A stretch of DNA of 64,000 nt from Typhlomys cinereus (taxonomy: Eukaryota > Chordata > Mammalia > Rodentia > Platacanthomyidae): assembly GCA_023101885.1 (NCBI GenBank), contig JALPQD010000137.1, forward strand, positions 558,001 through 622,000, given 5' to 3'. The notes below the pieces were generated by a model. That model saw nothing but the letters and a program-made list of their open reading frames with translations. It made no database searches and was not told where the DNA came from. Below, in pieces: positions 33,175 to 46,062 of the stretch. Within the stretch, counting starts at the first letter, position 1. The number at the start of each line of letters is the position of its first letter. Made by a program: the position numbers and the translations under genes.

Positions 33175-35880
33175 AAACCTCCTTTTCATATTGTAGCCAT
33201 AATAGAAGGATAGCGCAACATTCATCCATGTTAAAGAAAAGAGGAAAGAAAAGTAAGGAAAAAAAGATTATCCATACATATATGGCATTTTCAAACTCCA
33301 AAAAATACAATAGATAGAGTATTATGGTTTTTCATTCCACATTCATAGCTGCTGCTTAGGGTTGGAAGAGGTACAGGCTACTCTGCAGCACAGGCATTAA
33401 GGATAGTGATGGAAAAGAAATGAAGTGGGAAGCTCCTTAATATGGTCTTACACTGGTGATTCTTTTAGCAAAAAAAAAAATTATGAAGGGAACTTTACCA
33501 TTCTACCTAATGCATTTGTTAGAAAAATGTTAAATTAAGTCATTTGCAGTCAAAATGAATAAATTGGAGGTCTGCCTAGGTGTACTGGTGCTCACCCGAC
33601 ATGCGCTCCAACAACTTGCAGTCTGGCTAAAGAGATAGCTAATTGAGGATTGTTCCTTCCACTGCTTGTCCATTAGGATAAATCCAGTCTGTGGACACTG
33701 AACCTTTCAAAGACAAAGAACAGCATTAATTTTGTACTTTGAGAGCTTTTAACACATCTGACACTGTCTGGTGGTTTTCTCCATTTCTAGCTACTTGACA
33801 GCCACTGTGATCACGAGTTGCAGAGAATCTCTTTTCCTGTGTAAAATTAACAGCCATAAAACAAACTAAATGGAATATGACCAAATCACAGAGTTTGTGT
33901 CATATCACAGAACTTCAAAGAGTCCTGGAAGTACATGGAAGAGAACGTGTATTAACAGACACAAATGCAAAATGTTTCTCCAGATCAGAGATGCTCATTG
34001 ACTATCAAGACAAATACAAGGTTCACTCATTTTGAAACAAACTCTTTGCCTCTCACCAAGGAGTAGCCTTGAGCCATCAACACTCCACACACTAAATCCT
34101 CAGGATTGTTTACCCCCCTTTAACTGACATTTGTATGGAATCTACTGAGTTCTTCATAATTTTTTTCTAATAGATTTGCCCTCCCTCTGTATATTTGGTT
34201 GTGTGTGTGGAGAAACGGAAAGGGAACAAAAGCAGATGTAAGTGCTTGGCAAATGATCTTCTTGATTCTGGATCTCATAAATCCTATAAAATGTTATATT
34301 TCAACAATAGGCTAGAAAAGCATTTCTCTCTGCAATGATGAAGCCCAGCTTCAAAATTTATAGTTTCATTTCAGAAATGGACTATAAAAAGAGACTGACT
34401 TAGCTGTCTATCAACTAAGTCTGACAATAACAAATAAGGTGTGAGCTTTCAATGTCAAATAGATATTTAATATTAAAATTCAGATTAAACACTGCAGAGG
34501 GGTTCCTTTTGTAACACATGCTGATGGGAATTGTGATAGATGGAGGCTGGGTTGTCATAGCAATGTCCAGACCCCGAAGTGACATTTCTTTCACTATCCA
34601 CTGGAAGAGCTTCACTTTTTTTTTTAATACTCTATTCAAAGAGATGCTATTCTAGTAGAGAGAAGGGTGAGTCAATTAAAACAAGACCCAAATAGATAAG
34701 GCTTGGCTTAGCACATGAAAGGCCCAGGTGTGGCATCATTCACTCTTTTTTGTCAAGAGGATTATGAATGCCTGTATCCAAATATGCCTTGATAAATACA
34801 CATAGATCAGTTAAAGGAGGAAACAGAAGTTGATTCCAAAAACAATTCCTCCTGACAACGGACTGAGGCTGAGGTAAAATAAAACCTTGAAATGGTGATT
34901 TAGAATGGGAATGAGTTTCCTATAATAATACTTATTAACCTTACTAGCAAGTAAAGAAGTTCAAAGCAAAAATGGTATGGTCCTACTTTTGACCAATCAA
35001 ATGAATGGGCCTATTTTGACCAATCAAGGGAACGAAAGCTTCCAGGGGAGGAAAGGACAACCTTCAGTGTTGGCAGGAACAGGATGAAATGAGCTAACTT
35101 CTGCCTTGCTGGTTGACACACTCTTTCCTTCACCTTTTCTAGACAACTGCTGGCAATAGGAGCTCTAGAAACATTATTTTCATTCTAGGACCATTAGGAA
35201 ACAATGCAGACTGCATCCTGAAAATCTGGAGACATGATTATCAGAGGCAATTTAAAACACTGAATAATCTGAAACACTCCAAGTGTCTATTATTGAGGCA
35301 GAGGTTACCTTACACCTCATTAGAGAAGAGGACCCAGAAGGAAGTTTGACATGCACACTAAAGGATGCTCCAGGAATGGGGGGGGGGGCACTGGGAGAAA
35401 GGGAGGGAGGAAGGGGGAAAGAAAAGGAAAAAGGGGGGAGGGAGCAAGGGGATCCAGGGAGGGATAGAGGGATGGAGGGGAATGGGGCACTTACCAATTT
35501 TGTATGAGTGGGAAAAAAAGGCAGAAAAATTTATGACAGAGCTGTGCAAAAATGTTTCACAAACTGTAGAAGTAATGGTTTCAGAGGATTAATTAGCACA
35601 GGGAAAAATCACAGTATCATGGTAAAAAGGCAAGACAGCAGCATTTAATATATGGTACAGCATTTAATATGTGTTCATATATATCATAGATAAATATAGA
35701 TGATGTGTTTTATATGTTGTCATATATGTGGTGATAAGAGATACAGAAATGATAAAAATACTCTAAAATGTTAACAGTGAGCAGCAATAATTTGTAAAAC
35801 ACCTAGTGATTTGAATTTTCTTTGTCCTTGTATTTGTTGGGTATTCAATTTAATTCAAATACTCAGAAAAACACGGAGCA
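33175..35880. other. unique AT-rich intronic DNA
   Basis: No clear repeat apart from the polypurine tract at 35378. About 25 bases around 33563 (cctaggtgtactggtg) echo 32696 (cctaggtgtaccggtg), perhaps remnants of one old repeat. Confidence 0.4.
35378..35480 (+). repeat. G-rich polypurine tract
   Basis: Nearly pure purine with many G3-G9 runs over about 100 bases. Such tracts occur in rodent L1 3' UTRs, but the flanking L1 blocks seen at 13.5 and 56.9 kb are absent here. Confidence 0.8.
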
Positions 35881-35890
35881 TAGTGAGTTA

Positions 35891-35992
35891 GACATGGTGG
35901 TAACACACTTGTGATCCTAGCACTCAGGAGGTCAAGGCTAAAGAATAGCAAGTTCAAGGTCAGCCTGAGCTAGACGGTAAAACCCTGTATCA
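35891..35992 (+). mobile_element. B1 SINE
   Basis: gttagacatggtggtaacac, gatcctagcactcaggaggt, gttcaaggtcagcctgagct and aaccctgtatc follow the B1 monomer from A box to end. Confidence 0.85.
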
Positions 35993-36009
35993 ACTAAGTT
36001 CTCTTAAGT

Positions 36010-38750
36010 CTATATTAGAGTAACAAAATATAAATATGTATAGTTTTAGAATTAGAACAAACCAGATTGTGAGAAACAGTTGGTATTTTTTAAGTGAATG
36101 GTTTTTCTTTTGCCAGATTCAACCCCTTGTTTTCTTCTAGCAGCAGGCTGTAGTACAAATGAATGAGACCGTGCATATGAAAGCATTTTGAAGCTCCCAA
36201 GGAAAGCCTACATATACATTACTTTAAATTTAACATAGTCAGGAAGTTATTTCATGGAGAATGCAAGTGAGATTGAAGGTTATATTTACAAACCTCTGTA
36301 AAATTTGGTAGAGAGGGTCAGAAGTCACAAATTTAAGAAAAAACGAACATTTTTCAATCATCAGATGAGGATGAATTACAAGTTTTAAAAAAAGTATGTA
36401 AAACCTTATATTGTGAAATACAGAGAAGAAGTCCCCCTTCCCCCCAGTTAGAACCTGCTAGTTTCCTACTGATTTTTATTTCCAACAATGTAAGATATCA
36501 CCAACATTAATGAGTGAAACGTGCCTGACTGTCAGGCAGTAGAAAACCAGTAGCGTATAAACAATTTGGTATTGTAAAATTCCCTAATGGGGCTTAATAA
36601 GAGAGCTAGCATTTAGACACAACAGGGCTGAGACAAGATGTGACAGCTACCATAACACAGAATCTCATTACATTGTTAGTTGTGTGAATCATAAATAGAA
36701 TTTTAAGTTGCTTGTGTTTTTCCATAACAGATCTGTGAATTGGCTTTGGAAAACCGAAGATCTCATGAGCTGATATGCTGAAAATGGGGAAGGAGCCCGC
36801 TTTTCATTAATGGAAGAAGTGAGGCTGTGGAGGGGTAATAGTTGAAACTGATCGTGGTAGATGACCACAACAGAGAACTGCGTGTAAACATATGGTTGAG
36901 CAAGTTATGACATGAGGGCTTCCTATGTCAGAGCTCCATTTTCTGAGCTTCAATGGGGTTCTCTGCCAACCTTCTGTCTTACTGGACATCGGCTTATTTT
37001 TCTTTAAAATAAGCCCCTTTCACCCTCATTGACTATTCCCTCTGTTATACAAGTAGCTACTGATTTTTTCTAATTTGGTTCTGTCCCCTTTGTTCTCTGA
37101 ATAGTTTCTCTTACCCTTCTAAGAACTGCATGATCCTACATCTGGATTGGAGGACTAGTAGTATCTGTCTTCTCCCTGTCATGGACGCCCGTGATGGTAA
37201 CCACAAGGTTTCATGTGGCGCTCTACAGAGCCAGCAAGTGAGGACCAATCTTGTGCATTTTCTTGAGAATGTAATGGAAAATATGTAGAAATGAACAATT
37301 TTTTCAGTTGCTAGTTTAAAATATATCTATTATATCATCCATTGTATATAACTTTCTACATATATGTAGATACATAATGATATAATACCATTTGTTAACA
37401 CAAAACTCAGAATGATGTTCCCATACTCTCAAAAGAATTCTTTGCAGCTTTAGCCACAGATAAAATTTAAACTATATTGATTTATTAATTTATGAGGACA
37501 AGACTGTCTTGCCTATAATCTCAAGAAAAATTTAAGACCAAGTCAAAGAGAGAAAGAGAGATTAAAGTGAGAAAGAGAATACATGTGTATGTGCATGTGT
37601 GTGCATGTATCTACCCACGTATGAATCCAGAGAACGTTTAGGATTGCTTTCTGCACTTCCTACAACTTCAAATACTGAGTAGACAATGCAAAACTACAAA
37701 GTGTTCATAGCCTATGCTACTATTAGAGAATAAAAATATACATTAATCTCTTTATACCTTTCTAAACCTGGTATAGAAGAAAGAAATCCAGCTCAAGACT
37801 ACATAAGCATCACTGCATACAGGATGAACTTAGCTGAACCAGAGAGCCCTGAAGCACCCAGGGCCTTGACCAAGGATCAGCCTTGCTCCTTTTGCTCCCC
37901 GCTGGCTGAGCGGGAATCTCCTTTTCTAGGACAATATATTGCTGTGTAAGCCATGCTTTTGTAAAGAGGCGTTGACAACAATAGAGACTCTCCTGCCGGC
38001 TAAGCGGAAAGTGACAACTCCATTTGAAAGCTGTCCCTAGATGCATTTTGTGTTCAGAAATTATCTGTGACAGTCCCAATCAAAATAGTTTCATGTCATG
38101 TGGCATGAAGATGGAGGATGCTTTTTCAAATTTGGTTCTGTGGGGTATGCTGCTCAAATGTCCAGTTAATAGGTATTTTCCAGTGTCTTTCTCTCGTTAT
38201 TTTTTTAGGTAGAGAAAATAAAAGTGGGTTTTCACTGATGTCTTTTTTAAGCTTTTTTTTTTTTCTTTCTAAAGCTCTGGTTATAGAACACTGACTGGAG
38301 AATGGTGAGACAGAGTACAGCACGACTCCATGCTGTAGTCACGGATGAATCTGTGAAACTTTAGGCAGAGACTTTTCCAGTCACTCCTCATGTTTCGAAT
38401 TCACCTTGACAACAAACTCTAACATGCATCGACCTGCAAAGCTGAGCAGAACACCACTTACAGGCTCTGAATTAAAGGGTGTGCTGGAGAACACAGCCTG
38501 CAGCTTGTCAAATGCCAGACAACGAGGATCAATTCTCCCTCCTGATGGCTGAAGCACGTCACTCCTGGCCTTGGAAAATCACAACAGACCTTGTTGTAAA
38601 GAATACTTCCAGACTTGCCTGTCGATCACAGGCCAAGGTGTGACTGCAGACTTCTCTGTGGCTCTACTGTAAGCTCCATGCGAGTTTTCATATCGAATGC
38701 AGACCCAGCCATGATTCTTTTCACCTTGACCCACACCCCACAAAGGCTTT
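36010..38750. other. unique AT-rich intronic DNA
   Basis: No confident repeat. Short TG-rich segment at 37580-37610 and an inverted repeat tgcctgactgtcaggca near 36520. Confidence 0.4.
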
Positions 38751-38850
38751 TTATAAATAAAACTCCTAGAGGGCAGGGGCCACATATGCCTGAAACTTCA
38801 TTATGCTTTATAGGTCTTCAGCACATTCCAGGCCAGAGGGCCTGGGCGGA
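38750..38850 (+). mobile_element. L2 3' end
   Basis: aaactcctagagggcagggg, ccacatatgcctg and cttcagcacattccaggc match the L2 terminus (ctccttgagggcagggactatg…cagcacctagcacagtgcctggc). Confidence 0.55.
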
Positions 38851-40642
38851 AGGTGGAACTTCCTTGGAAATGCCAACAGGGACTGCCAATGGTCCTTTAT
38901 TTCATAATTCCTGTCCCTGTTGGAAGGTTTTCATATCACATGAGAGAAATTTTCTTTCATCTTTTTCAAGGAATGCTTCTGCCAGAGAAATGAAGTCTCT
39001 AAAGGCATCATTACAAATGTTGACTTTAGATAGGAGTAAGGGACATTAATAGCCCAAAGAAATGTACATGCGCGCACATGTGCCTATGTGTGTGAATGTA
39101 CAAACATCGTGCATATCTCCAAAAGCTATTTACAAATTGTGTCACCCAATTTTTCAGGATCTCAGGAGAGAATAGCTTTAACTAACGAAAGAAATTTTTA
39201 AGGCAAGATTTTGAGATTTGAACGTCATCAATGCAGAAATCTAGGGTTGTGTTTAAACACACCTGGTGGGTGAGAACAGGGAATTTGGGAAGGTACCCAT
39301 GGATGCTGTGGTAAGCAAAGAAGGTGGAAAGATGTATGGAGATGGGGAAATGAAGCTCTGAGTGTGAAGGGCATTGTGAAGTGAGTGGTAATGCTGTTAA
39401 AGATCACACTTTTCAATTTAATTGCTGAAGCTAGTTTGGAGAGGCTCAGGGCAGGATCGGCGCTGCTGCGAGTGGATGCTCTGACTTTGGCAGCAGCACC
39501 AAACAATAGGCAGAGCAACCTGAACTTGTATTTTGCTTCCATTAAGGAATTGCAGAGCCATGTAATTTGGGAGTAGAAGAAATGCTGAAATCACTTTGTC
39601 CCACCCTCATGTCTTGCAGAAGAGGAAAGATGCGCAGATACATTAAGTGACTCATCTGACATCTCTGTCAAGAGAAGACTGAAAAGAGGTAGGAAAGAAA
39701 AGAACAGTGGGGGAGAGAGAGAAATATACAGCCCAAGATGCTTTAAAGGCATCTGTGTTGGGTGCTTAGCCATTACACCCAGGGTACTGAGAGCAGTGAG
39801 ACGTGCCCCTCCAAAGCACAGACAGAATTACTGAGACATTATACGTAATGGATGTGTCCAGGTATAGAAGGACGGCAAGTAATGGTCAACATTTTTTAAA
39901 ATGTTAGCAAAGCAAAGTCTAGAGAATCTAACAGATATGCGTAATGTTAATTTCAAACAAAACGCTCTGGAAGGTAACAGCAGAGGTCGTGGGAGGCAAT
40001 TGCCAGGCATCTCTGTGACACACATAAGTAAGAAACATAGGTAAGATTTAGAAATACATAATTACCAAGCAGAGCTTTTCTCTTGAGACGTCAGCCAGGT
40101 CTGGCTGATGGCATCTTTCTTGGGAAGCATTTGAACAGAAGCATTAGAGTAGATGGAGGAACAGTGACTTGCTGTGACCTGGGAAAGTCCTCAATGTGGA
40201 TAGGAAGTGCTTTTTGAAAGAACAAGAATGGGAGACATTGCCCCAGAGCAGAGAACCAAAACCATGACTGGGTGGATCGCTGACTCCAAGAATGAGCATA
40301 TCAGAGAACTAGGTAGCCAGTGGGAGGCTAGGTTGTCCAGGAGGAAAATGTCGTCACGTGGTTTGGGAGGTTGACTGATCAGTGAGCAGTAACATGTTGA
40401 AATCAGTTCCCTAAGGATGGAGTTGCTTGGGTGTATCCCTTCAGTTAATATCCATTTACTGAGTATTTAATGCTTTAAAGAACCATGTTAGGATGAGAAA
40501 CAAACTACACTCTATCTGAAGATCTGAGAGATTTGAGGAACAAGCAAATAACACTCAATTCTAATGCGTCATGGTTTGAGACACCATAAATCACTGATGT
40601 GTAGGATGCTAGAACTGGTCCTGAGTAATGCATAGGCTCAAC

Positions 40643-40650
40643 GCACACAT

Positions 40651-40685
<35 letters not shown>

Positions 40686-40724
40686 CATGCATGCATGCAT
40701 GCATGCACACACATGTACACACAA
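40643..40724 (+). repeat. (CA)n and (TGCA)n compound microsatellite
   Basis: A CA run to about 40682 is followed by six TGCA/ATGC units and further CA. The alternating purine-pyrimidine order is Z-DNA-prone. Confidence 0.95.
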
Positions 40725-41618
40725 TTAGCAGCATGGAAAAATAGCTTCTATGGTTTCTTAATAAGAACACTGGTCATAAGTTTTACTGACACAGTTTACA
40801 TCATAAGGATGGCAAAATCTTTAGCAAGGACAGAGTTAAGTATTTCAGGGGGATTTGTTAAAGGGCCTGCAAGCCAGAAGCATGTGGCCAGTGGAGTTCA
40901 GATGGAACCTAGCTCAGATTCACACAGCACAGCAAAAGGAGCCCAGGAGACAGGAGAAGCATTCAGGGGATGCAAGACTCAACAGTGAGAAACACCTGAT
41001 GCTGGGCATAGACATGAGAACCAGTGCTACCCATTCTCTTCGACTTTCTGGGGATGGGTCCTGGTGTGTGGTGAGGAGAGATGTCAGATTCAAGGTCATC
41101 TAAACTCTGGCTCAAACAACCAGATGTCCCCCAGCATAAAGCAACAGCAGAAGTCCATTAGAAAGACTTGAACCTAGAACAATGAGCTCCATGTCTGCTG
41201 TTTTATCAAACAGTGCATATGACATCTTGAGAAGATTATAACTTTATTAAGTCCTAGAATCCAAAGTAAGAGAAAGGTTCACATAATAGGAAGCATTTGC
41301 CTCTCTATGGGCTTGAGGAGGGCAGTGTCCCTTGGTAAGGAAGGAAAAGTTTGCTATTAAATAAAAATCACATTTGTAGACATTGCTGTAATTAGCCACA
41401 CATTGCCCAAGTTAGTAGTTGGCATGCCTTTATGGGAGGACTATACAACTTCAACCTGATCCCATTCCCCCATTCCTCAGGTAGAAAAGATGGGTTGGGG
41501 TAATATCAGGCCTGGCCCTGTTCTAGTTCAGCCCACTGGAGGTCTCCTCCCTGCACAGTGACTGGATCATTCATTGGTAGCAGACATTTCTCCAGCTAGA
41601 GAAAAGGCAGGGCTTATA

Positions 41619-41644
41619 CAGCTGACTGCTTCAGCTGACTGCTT
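41619..41644 (+). repeat. exact tandem 13-mer
   Basis: cagctgactgctt occurs twice in direct tandem. Confidence 0.9.
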
Positions 41645-42235
41645 CCTGGGGTGGGAATGAACAATGTTACCTGTATTCTTCTCACTCTGCCGCAAACCAT
41701 GGAGGGAAGGGAGAGTGGTACTTGCCTGTAAGCATTTCTTTTAGCCCAGTCACATGTCAGACTTAGGCATTTGCCACACTGGGAGTATATTTGGTGTGGC
41801 CGCCATTAGCAACACATGAGACACTGGAGATGTAGTCAATACAATTAGATGTGTAGTAGGCATTAAATATATACTAGTTTCTGAGAACTGGAATGAAAAC
41901 AGGGAATGAGAAATAGTCCTACTTCTGTTTTGAACACATCTCTGAAATACATTTGCATATACTGGCTTGAATAAAGTATATGATAAAATTAATTCAGTTT
42001 TATAAGGAGAGAATTAAAATGCGAAATTACAAATGTGGTTCACATTGTGTTTCAGTTGAGAGCTGCTCTGAATGCAAACACCCCTACTGTTATGACACTA
42101 AGCTGGGTATGGTGTTTCCAGTCTAGATTTGGAATGTTTCCTATAAGAGGAGTCTCTTTAATTGAGACCATTTCTCTTTTTGCTGTTTGTTTTAACAATG
42201 GCTATTTTGTTGTTTAAGAATGGAATGAGGAATTT

Positions 42236-42320
42236 ATCTGTATTTGCTTATTTATTTATCTATTTATTTATTTACTTTATTTGTGTGTGCGTATGCGTGT
42301 GTGTGTGCAGGCGTGCGTAC

Positions 42321-42368
<48 letters not shown>

Positions 42369-42581
42369 GTGTGTGTATCAAAGGGCACTGCAAGTGCCCG
42401 TGGAGGCCCAAGGGTGACTTTGAATCAACCTGCATTGCTTCTACCTTCTTTTTGTTTTGCTCTGGGATTTCCCAGGCTCTGCCTTCTAGAGCTGAAAGTG
42501 CAGGCTGCTGCCATTTTTGCCTGACGTTTTTATGTGGATTTTATGTGGCAGAGGCTTAACCCTTGAGCCATCTCTTTAGCC
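42236..42581 (-). mobile_element. B2-like SINE with long (CA)n tail
   Basis: Minus-strand head gctaaagagatggctcaagg, body with gcctgggaaatcccagagca and cacttgcagtgccc, tail (CA)n covering 42281-42376 on the plus strand as TG, then A-rich. Flanking duplication tggaatgaggaattt (42221-42235) and tggaataaggaattt (42582-42596), one mismatch. Part of the region around the B box is deleted. Confidence 0.9.
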
Positions 42582-43671
42582 TGGAATAAGGAATTTTAAT
42601 CTATGATGTTGGCATTCAAATTAAACTATGAAAAAAGGTACAGTCCAGGTAGAGGCTTCACGCTTGCATAAGATGCAGAGCAGCCAGAAAAATAGTATTT
42701 ATCAGAGTGGTTAAGGTAGTATTCACTTAAAAATGATACCACGCTACAAAGATTAGGGGAAAGTGTATTACTGTAATTGATATAAAATTAAGTGATGGAA
42801 TAAACAGGATTACTGAGATCTTCAGCGGAATGGGGTTCAGTGGGAAAAATGGATCACTGACATTGATAAGACTTCTCTTGGCAGCTTGGCAGCAAAACAT
42901 TGGGAAAGAAATTCAAATTTACGCCTATTCCACTGTGGAGACCAGGCTTACAGTGGCTAAGGTGCAAAAGCCTTCCCAGCACAGCAAGTAGTCAAAAGAG
43001 CCAAAGAGAGGGAAAGCAGCCCTTACCACAGAATGCAGGAAACAGGACCTCAGGAAATTCTGGTTGCTGCGGAATTGAGATGCTCACAGATCTCTGTACA
43101 AGGAAATGACAGCCGAAACTTGGAAGGTTAGCATAAGGTTTTCTGCATTATTTGTTTGGAACGATTTTGAAAATCCATATCAGGTGCTCTCTCACTCTGG
43201 TCCCAGTAGCAGTGTGTCGTCTGGAGCTTATTAGAAATGCAGAACCTGGATCCCTGGCTCAGACCTGGAATCAAAATCCCTCTTTTAACACAATCCCCAG
43301 GTGATCGGAGCACAGTGGATGGAAACAGACTTTCCTGTCACAGCTGTAAGGAGAACCCCACCGAGGCTGACCACCTTCTGCCTCCCACTCTCCTTCTGGA
43401 AAGCACACCAGGGTGTAGGCATCCTGGCTGGAGACAGCTTTCAACCCATCACTGGTCAATTAATGCACCTTTCAGCTGCAATTATTGGACATCAAGGCTC
43501 CCCAAGATGCTTCTGGCATCTGCAAACAGGAGGTTTTTTTTTAAACCCGTTCCTTCAAATGGGCAAGTCTTCTTTCTCCCAGAAGCACCTACTTTCTTTC
43601 CCTTGCATCACTCTTTTTTTTTTTTTTACAAGAATGTAAAAGCTTTGAATGATCAGTTTTTCTAAAGTGAA

Positions 43672-43737
43672 CAGCGCCCGCCTTTCTGAAAGCTGAATGT
43701 ATTTGCCACTCGCTGCTTGTAGTTGTAACGGGCGCTG
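43672..43737. other. GC-rich inverted repeat with CpGs
   Basis: Arms cagcgcccg (43672-43680) and cgggcgctg (43729-43737) are perfect 9-bp complements separated by 48 bases, in a CpG-poor setting. They could form a stem in RNA. Confidence 0.5.
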
Positions 43738-43907
43738 ACCTGGGGACTATTATGCAGCAGAGAGCTATTACTTTCCACAAGGAAAGGTTTTTTATTTAGC
43801 AGAGGGTGAGCATTTGGTCTTTACACACAGGGAAGAAAAGAATCCAGGTAATGAAATAGAATTTTCTGGACAGAAAAAAAATAATCTTTAAAAAGAACAC
43901 AACAGTC

Positions 43908-44140
43908 AACATAGCACGGCGTTTAAGTGTCGAGACGCTGAATTCTGGCTAGGACACTGGTTCACTATACGGCACTGGACCATCCTTTACCCACTCTGCA
44001 GCTCACTTTACTCAACTGTACTTTGGGAATGCTAACTACTTAATGAAGAAGATTAAATAATACACACAAAACAGTCAATGGCTAGCAGTTGCACAGTCTC
44101 GATAACAATATTTAGTATTTGCTATCATTACTCTTATTAT
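43908..44140 (+). mobile_element. MIR
   Basis: catagcacggcgtttaagtg, cgctgaattctggctaggac, ctcactttactcaactgtac, gaagattaaataatacacac and gtatttgctatcattactc match the MIR consensus nearly end to end. Confidence 0.85.
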
Positions 44141-44311
44141 CCTTTATTTTATTTCCTATGAAAACTCTGTACTTTGGTTTCTGAGTTACATGACATTAGT
44201 TAACTTCAGTTGCATTGAGCCGAATACATAGAGCAACACACAATACAACCACCTTGCAAACCAGGCTACAATAAGTGGCTCCTGTCCTGTAGATCAGGAA
44301 GGAAACTGAGT

Positions 44312-44370
44312 TTACGCGAGATGAGATATAATAAAAGCAGTATACGTGAGATGAGATATCATAAAAGCGC
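44312..44370 (+). repeat. two-copy tandem duplication (about 30 bp)
   Basis: gagatgagatataataaaag (with upstream ttacgc) is repeated as gagatgagatatcataaaag (with upstream atacgt). Confidence 0.85.
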
Positions 44371-44374
44371 ACCA

Positions 44375-45560
44375 TTCCTAAAATGTGGGTTCAGAGTTTC
44401 ACCACTGCAAGGCATGATGGTGAACCCAGAACAATCCAGCAGGGCCTAATTAGCTTCCCAAGGCTTTCCAGGGGTCTCCTGGGTGTTTCACAGGTTGTAC
44501 AAGCCAAGGAAGGTTGGAGAAGAGGAAATAGCATTAGCTTCTTGATTAGGAGGTTGATTAAACTCTGGAACAAGCTACCAAGGGAGACTGCGATATTTCC
44601 ACCTCTAGGGAACTTTTGAACATGTCACATTAGCTGTCTGGCCTGAGTGATTTGGGTCTTTTGCCTGGAAGCGGGGGCCTGACCTAAGCAATCTGAAGAA
44701 GATAAGGATGTTTTGGTGTGAATGACTTTTTTGTTGGATGGAATTAGCTTCTTGCAACTTATAGGAAAATGTTATTTTGGACTTTCCACCATAGGGGTCC
44801 TCACTCCTTTTCTGGGTGCTCAAAGTTGCTTTGTCACAGCTAGGAATGCACTTGCTGACATGACAGTGTCTCTCCCAATAGGCTATGTGGTCCCTGAGCT
44901 AGGACACTGGCAGCAGGTATAAATGCTGGTCATGAGAAGAAGGAAGAAGGAGGAAGGTGGTCATTTGCTGGATGGATGGAGAGGCATTTAAAGAAAACTC
45001 TGGTATCCTAGTAACCACGTTCTGAGTTGTTCACTCATTCATTCATCTGACATTTATAGAGTTAGACTATAACAAGTAAATGTAAAAAATTTCCTTTATA
45101 CACAAGACATAGTAGTTGTTTCCTTATTCCCCAAGAATCAGGCGAGGGTAGAGCCAAATGCATGAAAACTGTTTCTAGCACTAAGAATCTGAAACTTAAG
45201 AAATACCCACGATCGGTTGATAACCATACACTGCAGTCCTTTGTTTCTTCTATGGCATTATAGGGCAGCCGCTAATAAACTCCACGGGCTGTGTCTGCTT
45301 TCCCCGAGAACTGTGCAGCATGCAGGTAGGAAACAAGATCAGCCTGGTTACCTGGCATGAAAAAAGCATTTAAAAATGCTTTCCTAGTCCATGTTCCTAC
45401 CTGGCAGCTTTTCCTCTAAAGGAACACCCCCGAGGCTACTGCCACAGCTTCCTGATGTGTGGCACAGGCTGGCTTTCCCTCCTAGAGAAGGTCTCTTCTT
45501 CACAAAAGCTCTGGGTATACACAAAGGCCACCATCTATCAGCATCGCCATTTCACTGTGC
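44375..45560. other. unique intronic DNA
   Basis: Nothing recognised apart from a weak antisense L2-like end at about 45030-45110 (cattcattcatctgacattt). Confidence 0.4.
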
Positions 45561-45930
45561 AAGTGACGGGCCTATAAACATAATTTTTAACAGCTTTTCT
45601 TCAGCAACTCTGACTGTTTAATTAATCTTCAGCCATTAACCATTCATTTAAAATGCCACTTACGAAATCTTAATTTTGCACATTATCAGCTGGTTCACAA
45701 ATAGCTAACCATGAGCAGAAGCGTAATGATCTCGCTTTCCCTGCTCTTAGAGCTCACCAAGCTTATAGCCAATTTTGGCTTCTTAATTAACCATATGCAT
45801 ATTAGCATTTAAAATTAAGCAACTTTTTTTTAAAAAGAATTAATGTGCAGCAAAATGTTAACATGCACATCCTTCTGCCTTTTTAAGGGCCCAAAAACAG
45901 TGCATGGCTGAACTGGGTACCCAGTAGTGA
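45560..45930. other. candidate conserved noncoding element
   Basis: Repeat-free, with a dense cluster of homeodomain/POU-like words: gtttaattaatc, tcttaattaacc, atatgcatattagc, aaattaagc, agaattaatg, together with cagctgg and gtaatga. This is the profile of tissue-specific enhancers; no conservation data. Confidence 0.4.
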
Positions 45931-45991
45931 CACCCATGTGAAATTGCTCCTTACCTCAGTTGAGTATTCCTGCCTGGCTGAATACATTCTT

Positions 45992-46013
45992 TTTTAAATT
46001 TTTATTTATGTAT

Positions 46014-46062
<49 letters not shown>

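Larger units (their letters stand above)
38850..43900. other. mostly unique intronic DNA with simple repeats and one SINE
   Basis: Apart from the SINE at 42236, the CA/TGCA microsatellite at 40643 and weak L2/MIR traces (39590-39660, 40435-40520), nothing was recognised. Confidence 0.4.

Noticed and set aside
38615..39049. 144-codon plus-strand frame
   Set aside because: It runs through an L2 3' end and is antisense to PARD3B; no homology.
42162..42559. Cys/Val-rich frames (also at 7128-7675, 22906-23148, 40505-40720, 45960-46214)
   Set aside because: They are translations of (TG)n or (CA)n SINE tails.
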